The notes under the pieces: model-generated
What the model was told of the DNA's origin: nothing
Seen by the model: only the letters and a program-made list of their open reading frames with translations
The model's database searches: none
Part shown: positions 34,647 through 43,555 of the stretch, piece after piece
Numbering within the stretch: the stretch's first letter is position 1
Layout: each line of letters starts with the position of its first letter
Assembly (NCBI RefSeq): GCF_014842255.1
Contig: NZ_JACYVH010000001.1
Span: 89,264 to 153,263 of the forward strand
Direction: 5' to 3'
Length of the DNA: 64,000 nt
Source of the DNA: Frigoribacterium sp. CFBP 13712
GTDB lineage: Bacteria; Actinomycetota; Actinomycetes; Actinomycetales; Microbacteriaceae
Program-made: the position numbers and the translations under genes

Positions 34647-35213
34647 TCAGGAGACGGCGAGGATGTCGATCACGAACACCAGGGTGTCGGTGGCCGTGAA
34701 GGCGGCACCCTGGGGCACGTTGTCGCCGTAGCCGTCGGCCGGCGGGATCGAGACGATGGTCTGCGAGCCGACGGTCTGACCGACCATGCCCTCGGCGAAG
34801 CCGGTGATGACCTGACCCGTGCCGAACGTGGCGGGCTCGCCGCGCTGCCAGCTCGAGTCGAAGGTCTCGCCGGTCTGCCAGACGACGCCCTCGTACTGGA
34901 CGGTGACCGTGGCGCCGTCCTCGACGACGGGGCCGTCGCCCTTCTTCAGCACCTCGACCTGCAGGTCGGTCGGCGGGTCGGTCTCGGGGACGGTCACGGT
35001 GGGCGCGCCGTCGTCGGCGAGCTCGACCGTCGGGAACCCGGGCGTCGGGTCCTGCGGCTCGCCCGTGGCGCGCAGCGGGGCCTCGGAGGTGGCCGACGCG
35101 CTGGGCGTCGCCGCGCCGCCGGCGCTGGACTCCTCACCGGCGTCGGTGCCGCCGCAGGCGGCGAGCGCGAACACGAGGGCGGGAACGGCGAGGAGGGCGA
35201 GGGGACGGCGCAT
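34647..35213 (-). CDS. FKBP-type peptidyl-prolyl isomerase lipoprotein
   Basis: The 188-residue FKBP lipoprotein has lipobox FALAAC20 and then a Ser/Ala linker. One complete FKBP domain follows (about 85-188), with VTVQYEGVVWQTGETFDSSW, ITGFAEGMVGQTVGS and a C-terminal [12 protein letters not shown] identical in pattern to the neighbour. The ATG at 35213 (MRRPLALLAVPALV) is chosen because it begins a proper signal peptide and follows GAGAGATCC. The two genes are 31 bp apart and probably co-transcribed. Confidence 0.9.
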   Translation of the reverse strand: MRRPLALLAVPALVFALAACGGTDAGEESSAGGAATPSASATSEAPLRATGEPQDPTPGFPTVELADDGAPTVTVPETDPPTDLQVEVLKKGDGPVVEDGATVTVQYEGVVWQTGETFDSSWQRGEPATFGTGQVITGFAEGMVGQTVGSQTIVSIPPADGYGDNVPQGAAFTATDTLVFVIDILAVS

Positions 35214-35340
35214 GGGGATCTCTCGGTCTGTGGGCGGGGATCGGACGGTGCCGGTGACGGCGCCGCGACGACGACCATTGTGCCGCACGCTCCCGACGGG
35301 GCGCCTGGGAGCCGTTCGCGGCTGTGGGCGGTTGTGCGGG

Positions 35341-35388
35341 TGCGCGGCTGCGCGGGTGCGCGGCTGCGCGACTGCGCGACTGCGCGGC
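35341..35388. repeat. Six tandem octamers of TGCGCGGN type
   Basis: Six consecutive 8-bp units read TGCGCGGC, TGCGCGGG, TGCGCGGC, TGCGCGAC, TGCGCGAC and TGCGCGGC. A partial unit precedes them and GCCGCGCGGC follows. They lie between the OsmC stop and the small FKBP gene. Such a tract could vary in copy number between strains. Confidence 0.7.
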
Positions 35389-35415
35389 TGGAGCCGCGCG
35401 GCCAGGGGTGCGCGG

Positions 35416-35895
35416 CTAGGGCTGCGAGGCGACGACGATGCGCGGCTCGTGGTCGACCGGGAACGCGACGGACGAAGCGATGAAGCACTTGCGAGCGGCG
35501 TCGGCGTGCAGGGCCAGGGCGCGGTCGGCCATTCCCGCCTCGGCGACCGTGACCACGGGGCGGAGCGTGACCGAGGTGAAGCGGCCCCCGCCGTCGGCGG
35601 TCTGGGTCATGCGACCGACGGCGGCGTCCTCGTAGGCCACGACGACGACCCCGTCGGTGGCGGCGACGTGGAGGTAGCTGAGCAGGTGGCACTGCGCGAG
35701 CGCGCCGAGCAGCATCTCCTCGGGGTTCCAGCGGTCGGCGTCGCCGTGGAACGTCCGGTCGGCGGACGCGGCGATGTCGTGCAGCTTGCCGTCGGCGCTC
35801 AGGGTGTTGTCGCGCCCGTACGACCGGTACGAGACCGTCCCGACGTCCCGGGCTCCCGTCCAGCGCAGGTCGACGGCGTAGTCGTGGTCGAGCAT
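35416..35895 (-). CDS. OsmC family protein
   Basis: This 159-residue OsmC/Ohr-superfamily protein is expected to reduce organic hydroperoxides with two cysteines. The first is in NPEEMLLGALAQCHLLSYLH and the second in ARKCFIASSVAFPVDHEP, at the usual positions. The ATG at 35895 (MLDHDYAVDLRW) follows CGAGGAGGACCC, a strong ribosome-binding site. It is divergent from the asparaginase gene 45 bp away. Whether the physiological substrate is a peroxide is inferred from family. Confidence 0.88.
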   Translation of the reverse strand: MLDHDYAVDLRWTGARDVGTVSYRSYGRDNTLSADGKLHDIAASADRTFHGDADRWNPEEMLLGALAQCHLLSYLHVAATDGVVVVAYEDAAVGRMTQTADGGGRFTSVTLRPVVTVAEAGMADRALALHADAARKCFIASSVAFPVDHEPRIVVASQP

Positions 35896-35927
35896 GGGTC
35901 CTCCTCGGTCGGTGCCGACGGTCTCGG

Positions 35928-35933
35928 TACACT
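35928..35933 (+). promoter_or_regulatory. -10 box of a probably leaderless asparaginase transcript
   Basis: TACACT fits the actinobacterial TAnnnT -10 box and ends 7 bp before the ATG at 35941. That would put the transcription start at or within a base or two of the start codon. There is no Shine-Dalgarno sequence, which supports a leaderless mRNA. No strong -35 box is visible. Confidence 0.5.
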
Positions 35934-35940
35934 CCCCATC

Positions 35941-36993
35941 ATGACCGACCCGCGCCTCCTCGCCCCATCGTCGTCCACCCGCAGACCCCTCACGGTCGAC
36001 GGCAGCGTCGAGCTGGCCGTCCTGACGCGATCGGGTCTCGACGAGAGTCGTCACCTCGGGGCGGGCATCGTGGTCGACGCCGCGGGATCGGTGCTGAGGG
36101 AGGTCGGCGACGTCGGTGCGTCGATCTACCCGCGTTCGTGCCTCAAGCCGCTGCAGGCCCTGACCGTCATGCGGTCCGGCGTGGCCCTCGCCGGCCCCCA
36201 GGCCGTCCTCTCCACCGCGAGCCACGCGGGCACGGCCGAGCACCTCGCCGTGGTCGCCGAGCTGCTCGCACGCTCGGGCAGCTCGGAGGACGACCTGCTC
36301 TGCCCGCCCGACTGGCCGGGCGACCGCGCGAGCGCACGCCGTGCCGACGGGGCACGGCGGATGGCCATGAACTGCTCGGGCAAGCACGCGGCGTTCCTGC
36401 TGGCCTGCGCCGAGAACGGCTGGGACCCGACCACCTACACCGATCTGGACCACCCGCTGCAGCGCGCGACACGCGAGACCGTCTCGGAGTTCACCGGCGA
36501 GGTCGTCGACCACGCCGGCGTCGACGGCTGCGGCGCACCCGTGTTCGCGACCACGATCGCCGGGCTCGCGCGTGCCGTGGCGGTCGTGGCCGGCTCGGCG
36601 GGGGTCGCGACCGGCACCGGGTCGACGCCCTCCGACGCGGATCCCGACGCGCGCCTCCTGGTCGAGGCCGTGCTCGCCGATGCCTGGGCCCTCGACGGAC
36701 CGGGCCGGGCGAACACCGTGGCCATCGACGAGCTCGGGCTCTTCGCTAAGCTCGGAGCGGAGGGCGTCCTGGTGATGGGCACCCTCGACGGCATCGGCAC
36801 GGCCGTGAAGATCCTCGACGGCAATCTGCGGGCCGCGACGATGGTGGCCCTGCATCTGCTCGTCGGCCAGGGCGCCGTCGATGCGGACGCCGCCGGATCC
36901 GTCGTGGAGGCGACGAGCGAGCGCGTGCTCGGCGCCGGCCGCGACGTCGGTCGCATCCGCCTCTCGGACGCACTCGTCGGCGGACGGGCCTGA
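35941..36993 (+). CDS. Type II (thermolabile, R. etli-type) L-asparaginase family protein
   Basis: The 350-residue protein belongs to the asparaginase family typified by Rhizobium etli AnsA, unrelated to E. coli AnsB. Family blocks present are IYPRSCLKPLQAL, the SGKHAAFLLACAENGW stretch, GVDGCGAPVF and the GRANTVAIDELGLFAKLGAEGV region (core LFAKLGAEGV). It hydrolyses asparagine to aspartate and ammonia. The start codon follows a -10 box at leaderless distance. Codons 3-7 (DPRLL) are an exact copy of the dispersed motif, and a near copy (DARLL) occurs at 36650. It converges with the EccC-like gene, with three bases between stops. Confidence 0.87.
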   Translation: MTDPRLLAPSSSTRRPLTVDGSVELAVLTRSGLDESRHLGAGIVVDAAGSVLREVGDVGASIYPRSCLKPLQALTVMRSGVALAGPQAVLSTASHAGTAEHLAVVAELLARSGSSEDDLLCPPDWPGDRASARRADGARRMAMNCSGKHAAFLLACAENGWDPTTYTDLDHPLQRATRETVSEFTGEVVDHAGVDGCGAPVFATTIAGLARAVAVVAGSAGVATGTGSTPSDADPDARLLVEAVLADAWALDGPGRANTVAIDELGLFAKLGAEGVLVMGTLDGIGTAVKILDGNLRAATMVALHLLVGQGAVDADAAGSVVEATSERVLGAGRDVGRIRLSDALVGGRA

Positions 36994-36996
36994 GGG

Positions 36997-37881
36997 TCAG
37001 CACGAGCCCGCTCCCCGCCACCCGTCGACGGGGTCGCGGATCGATACGAGGTCGAGATCGACCGCCACCCGGCAGGGTCGGCCGTCGCGCCTGACGACCT
37101 GCGCCCTGGCATCGGCCCCGATCACGACGAGCACGTCGACCCGTCCGACGTCGGCGCTCGTCCGACCATGACGCACCTCGAGCGAGGCCGCGCCCAGTCG
37201 GCGGGCCTGCAGGAGATACCCCTGGGCCGCCGCCCGCGCCAGGACGATCGGCCCGACGATCCCGACGGAGCCGCGCGCCTCGACGCAGAGCGGACCGTCG
37301 GCGAGCGTGGCCGCCTCGTCGACGAGTCGTCGGATGTCGGCCAGAGCCGCCGGATCGTCGGCTGACCCGACGCGTCGAACCGGGACTCGCGGTTCGGGCG
37401 GCGTCGTCGTCCGCAGGGAGCTCTCGACGGCGCCCCGGCCCAGGACGAGGTACGGCGTCGCCCCGGAGGCGCGGGTCGCCCCGGCACCGGAGGTCGCGTC
37501 GATCACGTCACGACCGGCCCGAGCCACGGCGGCGCTGCCGGGGAACCTCTGATGCAGTTCGGCCAGCTCGAGCCTGTGCAGCTCGCGGATCGTCCGCTCG
37601 ACGGAGGCGATCGCCTCCTCGAAGCGGCGCCGCCCGTGTCGGATCCGAGCCGGGGCGCCGACGAGTTCGACGACCGACCAGACGCCGACGACCGCTGCGA
37701 CGACGGCGACGGCCGATGCGGAGACCGCGGTCACCGGCACCGAGCCGCTCACGCCGACGACGATCGAGGCGACGATCGCGACGCCCGCCGCGTGCACCGG
37801 CGGACGCCTGGCCCGGGGCCGCGGTGGCACGGCGGGAAGCACGATCGTCCGTCGAGGAGGCAGGGGTTCGGCGAGGCTCAC
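36997..37881 (-). CDS. Membrane protein resembling the N-terminal part of FtsK/EccC-type proteins, no ATPase domain
   Basis: This 294-residue protein has an N-terminal proline/arginine-rich stretch and two helices at about 31-48 and 51-72. A helical segment (RRFEEAIASVERTIRELHRLE) follows, and then the region YLVLGRGAVESSL, with GPLCVEARGSVGIVGPIVLARAAAQGY (core GSVGIVGP). This order resembles the part ahead of the ATPase modules in actinobacterial FtsK/SpoIIIE-like EccC relatives. No Walker motifs follow and the frame ends cleanly. It is the last gene of the kinase/FHA locus. Assignment is by pattern memory and tentative. Confidence 0.45.
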   Translation of the reverse strand: MSLAEPLPPRRTIVLPAVPPRPRARRPPVHAAGVAIVASIVVGVSGSVPVTAVSASAVAVVAAVVGVWSVVELVGAPARIRHGRRRFEEAIASVERTIRELHRLELAELHQRFPGSAAVARAGRDVIDATSGAGATRASGATPYLVLGRGAVESSLRTTTPPEPRVPVRRVGSADDPAALADIRRLVDEAATLADGPLCVEARGSVGIVGPIVLARAAAQGYLLQARRLGAASLEVRHGRTSADVGRVDVLVVIGADARAQVVRRDGRPCRVAVDLDLVSIRDPVDGWRGAGSC

Positions 37882-37986
37882 ACCTCACGAGACCACGCGG
37901 CCCCGCCTCCGCGGGCGCTGTCGGAGAGCGCTTGTGGAGAACCGCGGGGTCGGCGCCGCCGGGGAGGGGTCGGCGCCGGGGAGGGG

Positions 37987-39792
37987 TCAGCCGACGACGA
38001 AGAACTGCTCGCCGATGTCGACGCGACTCCCCCGGCTCACCCGCACCCGGGTGCCGGGCTCCAGCCTGCGGGCGGGTTCGCCGTGCGGACGGACGATGGT
38101 GCCGTTGCCCGACCAGCGGTCGCTGAGCCAGAGGTGCCCGTCGTCCTGACCGAATTCGAGGTGCGTCTTCGAGACCGACCGGCCCGGATCGACGATGCGC
38201 ACGAGCTGATCGAAGGACTCCCCGGGCTGCGGGGTGGGAGCCCGCCCGACGAGCCCCGAACCGTCGACGGTGAAGCTCTCGCCGGTGCTGAACTGCAGCA
38301 CGAAGGGCGATCCGGTCGGTCCGCGACGGACCAGGCGGGTCTCGTCGACGTCCTCGTCGTCGGCCGCTGTCGGCGCGGCGGGCCGTCGGGGACCCCAGGC
38401 GGGTTCGGGTACCGGCGGCAGATGCTGCGTGGACGGACGCGCGTGGTCCGTCTCCGGCTCGGACTGCTGCTGCTCCGGCTCGAACCGCTGCTGCGGCTCC
38501 GACCGCTGCTCCGGCTGGTCGGCCCGGGACGGGCCGTCGACCAGGGCGGACCGCATGTCAGGGGCGACGACGACCTCGGCGGGGCGATCGTCGCCGTCGA
38601 GCGGACTCCGTCGCGAGAGCGGGACGATCGGCCCCGTGAACGACAACGCGACGGAGGCCACCACGGCGCCGCAGACGCCGCAGAAGATGTCGTCCTCGTG
38701 GATCTCGGCGCCGCATTCCGTGCAGCGCTCCGCAGCGGAAGCGGTGCCCGGCTCGACGAGGGGCACGGGTGCGGCGCCGGAGTCCCGCGGGCTGAGGGTG
38801 GAATCGGCGATCGGCTCGACACGGACGGTGTCCCCCGGCCCGGGGACGACGTCGTCCGTCACCGGGCGGGCGTCGGCGGAATGCGCACCGATGGAACCGA
38901 GGCCGGGGGCGCTCGCGACGGGCGAGCCGGCGTCGACGGACCGGTCGTCAGCCGGGTCGGCGGCGGCCGGGGTGTCGTCCGCGGCATCAGCGGCGGTCAT
39001 GCCGGTCGGACGGGCTTCGGACGGGGCGTCGTCGGACGCGACGTCCGCGACGTCGCCGGTCGTTCCGCTCCTGCCGGCATCGGCGGACACGGGGGCGGAC
39101 TCCGGCGCCGCTCCCCCGATCCCCGTCGCTTCGATCTCCGGTGCGTCCGCGGGGTCGCTCGTGGTGGAGTCCGCGTCGGACGACTCCTCGGGCGACGAGG
39201 CCACGGCACCACCGGTACCACCTCCGTCGACGACCGGGACATCCGTCTGAGAGGACACCGGGGTCAACGACGCCGTCCAGAGCGGGGCCGTCGGCGGACG
39301 TGAGGCGTCGTCGCCACGAGGCGACGGCTCGCGAAGAGGCGCCGGCCGGGGCGTCACCGGAGCGGCACCGCCGCCGACGGCGCTCGGACCGCCTGCCTGT
39401 CGCGACTCCTCCGACGCTCTCGCGGCGGCGGCGTCCTCCGCGGCCGCTGCGGCACTCGCCGCCGCTTGCTCCGCCTCACGGTCGGCGGAAGCCTCCGGAG
39501 AGCCGTCACGCCAGGCCGGCACCGGGTCCGACGTCGAGGGAGCGAGGTCGTCGGAGACCGACTGGGCCTCGTCGAGGGCATCCGCCGTCGTGTCGTGGAC
39601 CCACCAGGGACGATCCGTAGCGGCCGGACGCGCAGGCGACTGCAGCCGCCAGGCAGGAGGGCGGGAGTCCGCCGGGTCGGCGACAGGAGGCCCGGCGGGA
39701 CCCGAGGTGTCGACACCGGAGAGCGTACGGCCGCACTCGCCGCAGATCATCGCGCCGACGGGCAACGGACTGGCACAGGTGGGGCACTGCAT
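37987..39792 (-). CDS. Zinc-ribbon and FHA domain protein
   Basis: This is a 601-residue protein. An N-terminal zinc ribbon (CPTCASPLPVGAMICGECG) is followed by about 310 residues rich in Ala, Ser, Pro and Asp. A second zinc ribbon (CTECGAEIHEDDIFCGVCG) comes next, then a Gln/Glu/Pro repeat, and a C-terminal FHA domain with VGRAPTPQPGE, SVSKTHLEF and WSGNGTIV. Just before the FHA domain is DVDETRLVRR, a plausible kinase site. The start at 39792 follows AGAGGT and gives MQCPTC. It likely reads phosphothreonine marks made by the kinase in the same operon. Confidence 0.82.
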   Translation of the reverse strand: MQCPTCASPLPVGAMICGECGRTLSGVDTSGPAGPPVADPADSRPPAWRLQSPARPAATDRPWWVHDTTADALDEAQSVSDDLAPSTSDPVPAWRDGSPEASADREAEQAAASAAAAAEDAAAARASEESRQAGGPSAVGGGAAPVTPRPAPLREPSPRGDDASRPPTAPLWTASLTPVSSQTDVPVVDGGGTGGAVASSPEESSDADSTTSDPADAPEIEATGIGGAAPESAPVSADAGRSGTTGDVADVASDDAPSEARPTGMTAADAADDTPAAADPADDRSVDAGSPVASAPGLGSIGAHSADARPVTDDVVPGPGDTVRVEPIADSTLSPRDSGAAPVPLVEPGTASAAERCTECGAEIHEDDIFCGVCGAVVASVALSFTGPIVPLSRRSPLDGDDRPAEVVVAPDMRSALVDGPSRADQPEQRSEPQQRFEPEQQQSEPETDHARPSTQHLPPVPEPAWGPRRPAAPTAADDEDVDETRLVRRGPTGSPFVLQFSTGESFTVDGSGLVGRAPTPQPGESFDQLVRIVDPGRSVSKTHLEFGQDDGHLWLSDRWSGNGTIVRPHGEPARRLEPGTRVRVSRGSRVDIGEQFFVVG

Positions 39793-39809
39793 GCGGAAGA
39801 GACCTCTAG

Positions 39810-42164
39810 CTAGCGTTCGGGACGTTTCCGGCCATGGTATCCGCGGAGTGAACGAGACGAGACCGCTGCCACCACCCGCCGCCATCTCGTCGCCCGGGCG
39901 TCGAAGGCCCTCCTCATCTCGAAGACGGCGACCCAGACGCGATCGGCGTCCTCCGCCGCCGGTTCGGCCGGAGCGAAGGTCGCACGATCGGCGACCCGTG
40001 CGAGCACGGTCGGACGCGAGCCCCCGACGATCTCAGCCGCCTCGCTCCGGGTGGCCGAGGCGGGGATCTCGACTCCGTGATCGAGAGCGGCGTCGTGGAA
40101 CTCACGCCACCCGCCGGCGATCCGGACCGCGGGGTCCGGATGCCGACGACGAAGACGACGCCGACGTGCTTTGGCCGCGACGATCGCGAGGAACGGCGAG
40201 GCGAGCAGTCCCAGGACGAGAGCGACGACGCCGACGATGGGGACGACCAGCCGGACGATAGCCAGCCAGGCCGGTGGCGCCTCCGGCGTCTCCTGGTCGG
40301 ATTGCGGTGGGGCCTGCTCGTCGCGCAGCTGCGGTTCCCGGAGGGGCGGCTGCACCACCGACTCCGGGCGCTGCAGTCGGTTCGGATCGAGGACCCGCTC
40401 GTCGGGGATCGGGCGATCGAGGGGGACGGGATCGAGCGCGACCCAGCCGTGTTCCCGCGTGTCGACCTCGATCCACGCGGTGACATCGGCTCCTGTCACG
40501 GACACCGAGCCGTCGGTCGCCTCACCGACGTCGGGCGCGAATCCCATCACGACGCGCGCGGGGAACCCCAGCTCGCCGGCCATCAGAGCGGCCGCGGCCG
40601 AGTACTGCTCGGCGTCGCCGATCATGACCGGGTCGGTGAAGAGCTGCGCCAGACGCTCGGAGCCGTGACCCGAACGGCTCGGCGGCTCGTCGTCGGAGAC
40701 GCCGTGCGAGATGTATCCGTCGTCACGGAGTGCCGACAGAGCGGCCTGGAGCCGGGCACCCGGGCCGTCGACGCCTCGGACGTCGGCGGCGAGCGCGTCG
40801 GTCAGCTCGTCCGGGACGGCGACGGGCTCCGGCACGCTCGCCGAGCCGGGCGTCAGGTCGGCCAGCCGGTCGACGTCCGGCCCCGTCGGCAGCACCGCGT
40901 CGAGACGGTAGGTGTCTCCGGCGTCGAGTCCGCCGTCGACGACGGCCGCCCCGCTGACGTCGTTGTAGAAGAGTCCGGTCGGCCGCGTCGCGGCGTCGTC
41001 GCCGCCGAACTCGATCGATTCGAGACGACCGACCGTCGGCAGCCAGACCCCCCGGTACGAGCCGACCTCGACGGAGAGCTCGACCCGCCGGCCTTCGACA
41101 CCCGACTGGTCGACCGTCGAGGGGATCCGATCGAACGATCCGGACTCGCTCGACACCTCGGAGCTGCCGACCGTGTACGCGACGCCGTCGTAGGTGTCGA
41201 GCGTCGCGAGACGGAGCAGCTGCCCGGCACCGAGGCCGCGGACGGTCAGGAGGGTCTGGTCGACGGCGGGCTGCTGCTCGTAGACCCGCAGACGGGTCAG
41301 GGGGCTGACGAGACTCCGCGGATCGAAGGGCGGGTCGACGACCGTCCGGGCGACCGTCCGGGGCGACGAGGGCGGCGCGGCGACGACGACCGCCGAGGCG
41401 ACCACGCCGGCGACGAGCAGCGTGACGATCGAGCCGGCGACGGCGCGCACGGCGACGGTCCGGTGACCCGACGCGCGGACCGCCTCCGCGCCTCCTGCGA
41501 GCGCTGCCAGAGCGACCCGACGTCTGTGGAGGCGCCACCAGAGGGACCACCCCACGCACGAGGCCAGGAGGGCGAGCCCGGTGCCGAGGGGAAGCCAGGC
41601 GTCTCTCGGTCCGAGCACGATGCCGACCAGATAGACGACGATCGGGGCGACGACGGCGAGCTCGCCCCGCCGCGACCGGAGGGCGACGCTCAGCCCGATC
41701 ACGGTCGCGAGCAGGACGAGCACGAAGGCGGGGACGAGGAGGGCCTCGTAGCTGCCGACCGGCAGTCCGATCGTCACGAGCCGCTTCCACCCCAGCGCCG
41801 TGCCGCCGACGAGGTCGACGAGACCGGCCACCGTGGGGACGACGCCCCGGACCGTCTGGGACGGCACGGCCAGCGGCACGCCGAGCAGCAGGAAGACGAC
41901 GACCGTCGCGATCAGGACGAGGAGGCTGGACGCGCGCAGCACGGCCCCGCCGACCGCGACGGCTGTTCCGACCGCGATGGTCACCACGACGAGCACGACG
42001 AATGCGGAGCTCTGGTACACCGGCCACAGAGTGGACGTCGCGACGAGCATCGACAGGGCGTGGAGCCCGGCGACGGCGGCGACGAAGGAGGCGCGGGGCC
42101 GTCGTGGCGCTGCTCCCGCCCGTCGTCCGGCTGCCGGTCCGCGGCCCGCCGGGTCGACGCTCAC
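39810..42164 (-). CDS. Transglutaminase-fold membrane protein without catalytic Cys and His
   Basis: The 784-residue protein has about six N-terminal helices, a periplasm-side region, a transglutaminase-like core, a further helix (about 650-675) and a C-terminal cytoplasmic domain. In the core the Cys position reads GDAEQYSAAAALMA (Ala for Cys). The His position reads GADVTAWIEV (Thr for His). The Asp is kept (WVALDPVP). It therefore looks non-catalytic. TgpA-type proteins usually pair with MoxR and DUF58, as here. The GTG start at 42164 overlaps the DUF58 stop by four bases. Its N-terminus contains RPRASF from a near copy of the dispersed motif. Confidence 0.83.
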   Translation of the reverse strand: MSVDPAGRGPAAGRRAGAAPRRPRASFVAAVAGLHALSMLVATSTLWPVYQSSAFVVLVVVTIAVGTAVAVGGAVLRASSLLVLIATVVVFLLLGVPLAVPSQTVRGVVPTVAGLVDLVGGTALGWKRLVTIGLPVGSYEALLVPAFVLVLLATVIGLSVALRSRRGELAVVAPIVVYLVGIVLGPRDAWLPLGTGLALLASCVGWSLWWRLHRRRVALAALAGGAEAVRASGHRTVAVRAVAGSIVTLLVAGVVASAVVVAAPPSSPRTVARTVVDPPFDPRSLVSPLTRLRVYEQQPAVDQTLLTVRGLGAGQLLRLATLDTYDGVAYTVGSSEVSSESGSFDRIPSTVDQSGVEGRRVELSVEVGSYRGVWLPTVGRLESIEFGGDDAATRPTGLFYNDVSGAAVVDGGLDAGDTYRLDAVLPTGPDVDRLADLTPGSASVPEPVAVPDELTDALAADVRGVDGPGARLQAALSALRDDGYISHGVSDDEPPSRSGHGSERLAQLFTDPVMIGDAEQYSAAAALMAGELGFPARVVMGFAPDVGEATDGSVSVTGADVTAWIEVDTREHGWVALDPVPLDRPIPDERVLDPNRLQRPESVVQPPLREPQLRDEQAPPQSDQETPEAPPAWLAIVRLVVPIVGVVALVLGLLASPFLAIVAAKARRRRLRRRHPDPAVRIAGGWREFHDAALDHGVEIPASATRSEAAEIVGGSRPTVLARVADRATFAPAEPAAEDADRVWVAVFEMRRAFDARATRWRRVVAAVSSRSLRGYHGRKRPER

Positions 42165-43555
42165 GAGGCCGCCGCCCTGGCCAGGGACTGCCGCAGGTCG
42201 TCGAGGTAGCCGATCGTCAGCACCGTGAGATCCGTCAGCCGCCGCACCCCCGGGACCGCCTCCGCATCGCAGACGATCGCGACGACCTCGACGCCCAGCG
42301 GGAACCGCACGGCGGCGGACCGCAGTGCGGCGAGCGTCGTCGTCGACCCCACGACCAGGAAGGCGACCGAGACGCCGGTCGCCTGACCGCCCGCCGCCCG
42401 GGCGACGTCGGCGATCGTCGGAGCCGACTCGGACGCCTCGACGACGGCGAGACCGTCGAGCAGCCGGCCCCGGGTGACCGTGTCGAGCGTCCGCACGGCG
42501 AGGGCGCGTCGTCGGGCGGAGTCGGGGGTGCGCTCGCCGACGACGACGCTGACGTCGCGCGCGTCGCGGATGGCCCGGACGCCGAGGGACCCCGCGGCGC
42601 TGACCGCGAGCTCGAACTCCTCGGGGTCGGCGAAGTCGTCGAGGGCGAGGCTCAAGGCGATGACGAGGTGCGACCGGCGGCTCTGCTCGAACTGGCGGAC
42701 CATGAACGTGCCGGTCTTCGCCGTCGACCGCCAGTGGATGTGACGACGCTCGTCGCCGGGCTGGTACTCGCGGATCGCGTGGAACGAGAGGTCGTCGGGC
42801 GCGAGATCGCGGGTGGGGCTGCCCTCGAGGTCGCGGACGAACCCCGTGCTGGTGCTCGGGATGCCGACGGTGGTCGGGTGCACGAAGACCTCGGCGGCGT
42901 CGGTCCACTCGATCTCGCGACGCACGAGCCCGACGGCGTCGCCCCGCACCGTGCGCGCCGGACCGACCCGGACGAGACCGCGGCGCGACGTCGGGACGCT
43001 GAACGGCTCGTGGACGGACCCGCCGGCGCGGAGCCCGGGGAGGTGCAGCTCGACGAGTCCGTCGGCCACCGGGATCTCGACGGTCGCTCCGACGACGCGA
43101 CGCCGCGTGGGGTTCGCCACCCGCAGCTCGCCCGTCAGCGGCTGGCCCACGGACACACGGTCGTCGGGGAGCACGACCGCGACCTCGAAGGCGGTGCGGC
43201 CGAGGAGCGAGAGGGCCGCGAGGACGAGCATGACGAGGGCGGCCACGGCGATGGCGAGCAGTTCGGTCCACCCGAGGGCGTAGCCGGCGACGAGACCGAG
43301 CGGGACGACGCAGAGCACGGACCAGCCGAGCGGGGTCACGAGCGTCGACACGGCGCGTCCGGCCCCCGACAGGGCGCGGCGGACGGCCTGGGCCGCCTCG
43401 GCCGCCGCGCGCACGGCACCGGCGCCGGGACCGACGCGTCCGCCCACGATGCGCGTGCGTGCCTCGGTGACGCCGGCGGTCGCCCCGGGGAGTCGATGGT
43501 CGACGCCCGCGTCGCCTCGCCCGCGACGGCTCGTTCGGGTCGGGGTGGCGCTCAC
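42161..43555 (-). CDS. DUF58 membrane protein (second copy)
   Basis: This 464-residue DUF58 protein has two adjacent helices near 70-110, then a beta-rich region. The family block EYQPGDERRHIHWRSTAKTG is followed by the VWA-like strand HLVIALSLALDDFADP. It differs from the first copy in length, membrane anchoring and neighbours. It starts four bases inside the moxR stop and overlaps the transglutaminase-fold gene. In studied relatives DUF58 and transglutaminase-like proteins are co-encoded with a MoxR ATPase and assumed to form an envelope-associated unit. Confidence 0.85.
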   Translation of the reverse strand: MSATPTRTSRRGRGDAGVDHRLPGATAGVTEARTRIVGGRVGPGAGAVRAAAEAAQAVRRALSGAGRAVSTLVTPLGWSVLCVVPLGLVAGYALGWTELLAIAVAALVMLVLAALSLLGRTAFEVAVVLPDDRVSVGQPLTGELRVANPTRRRVVGATVEIPVADGLVELHLPGLRAGGSVHEPFSVPTSRRGLVRVGPARTVRGDAVGLVRREIEWTDAAEVFVHPTTVGIPSTSTGFVRDLEGSPTRDLAPDDLSFHAIREYQPGDERRHIHWRSTAKTGTFMVRQFEQSRRSHLVIALSLALDDFADPEEFELAVSAAGSLGVRAIRDARDVSVVVGERTPDSARRRALAVRTLDTVTRGRLLDGLAVVEASESAPTIADVARAAGGQATGVSVAFLVVGSTTTLAALRSAAVRFPLGVEVVAIVCDAEAVPGVRRLTDLTVLTIGYLDDLRQSLARAAAS

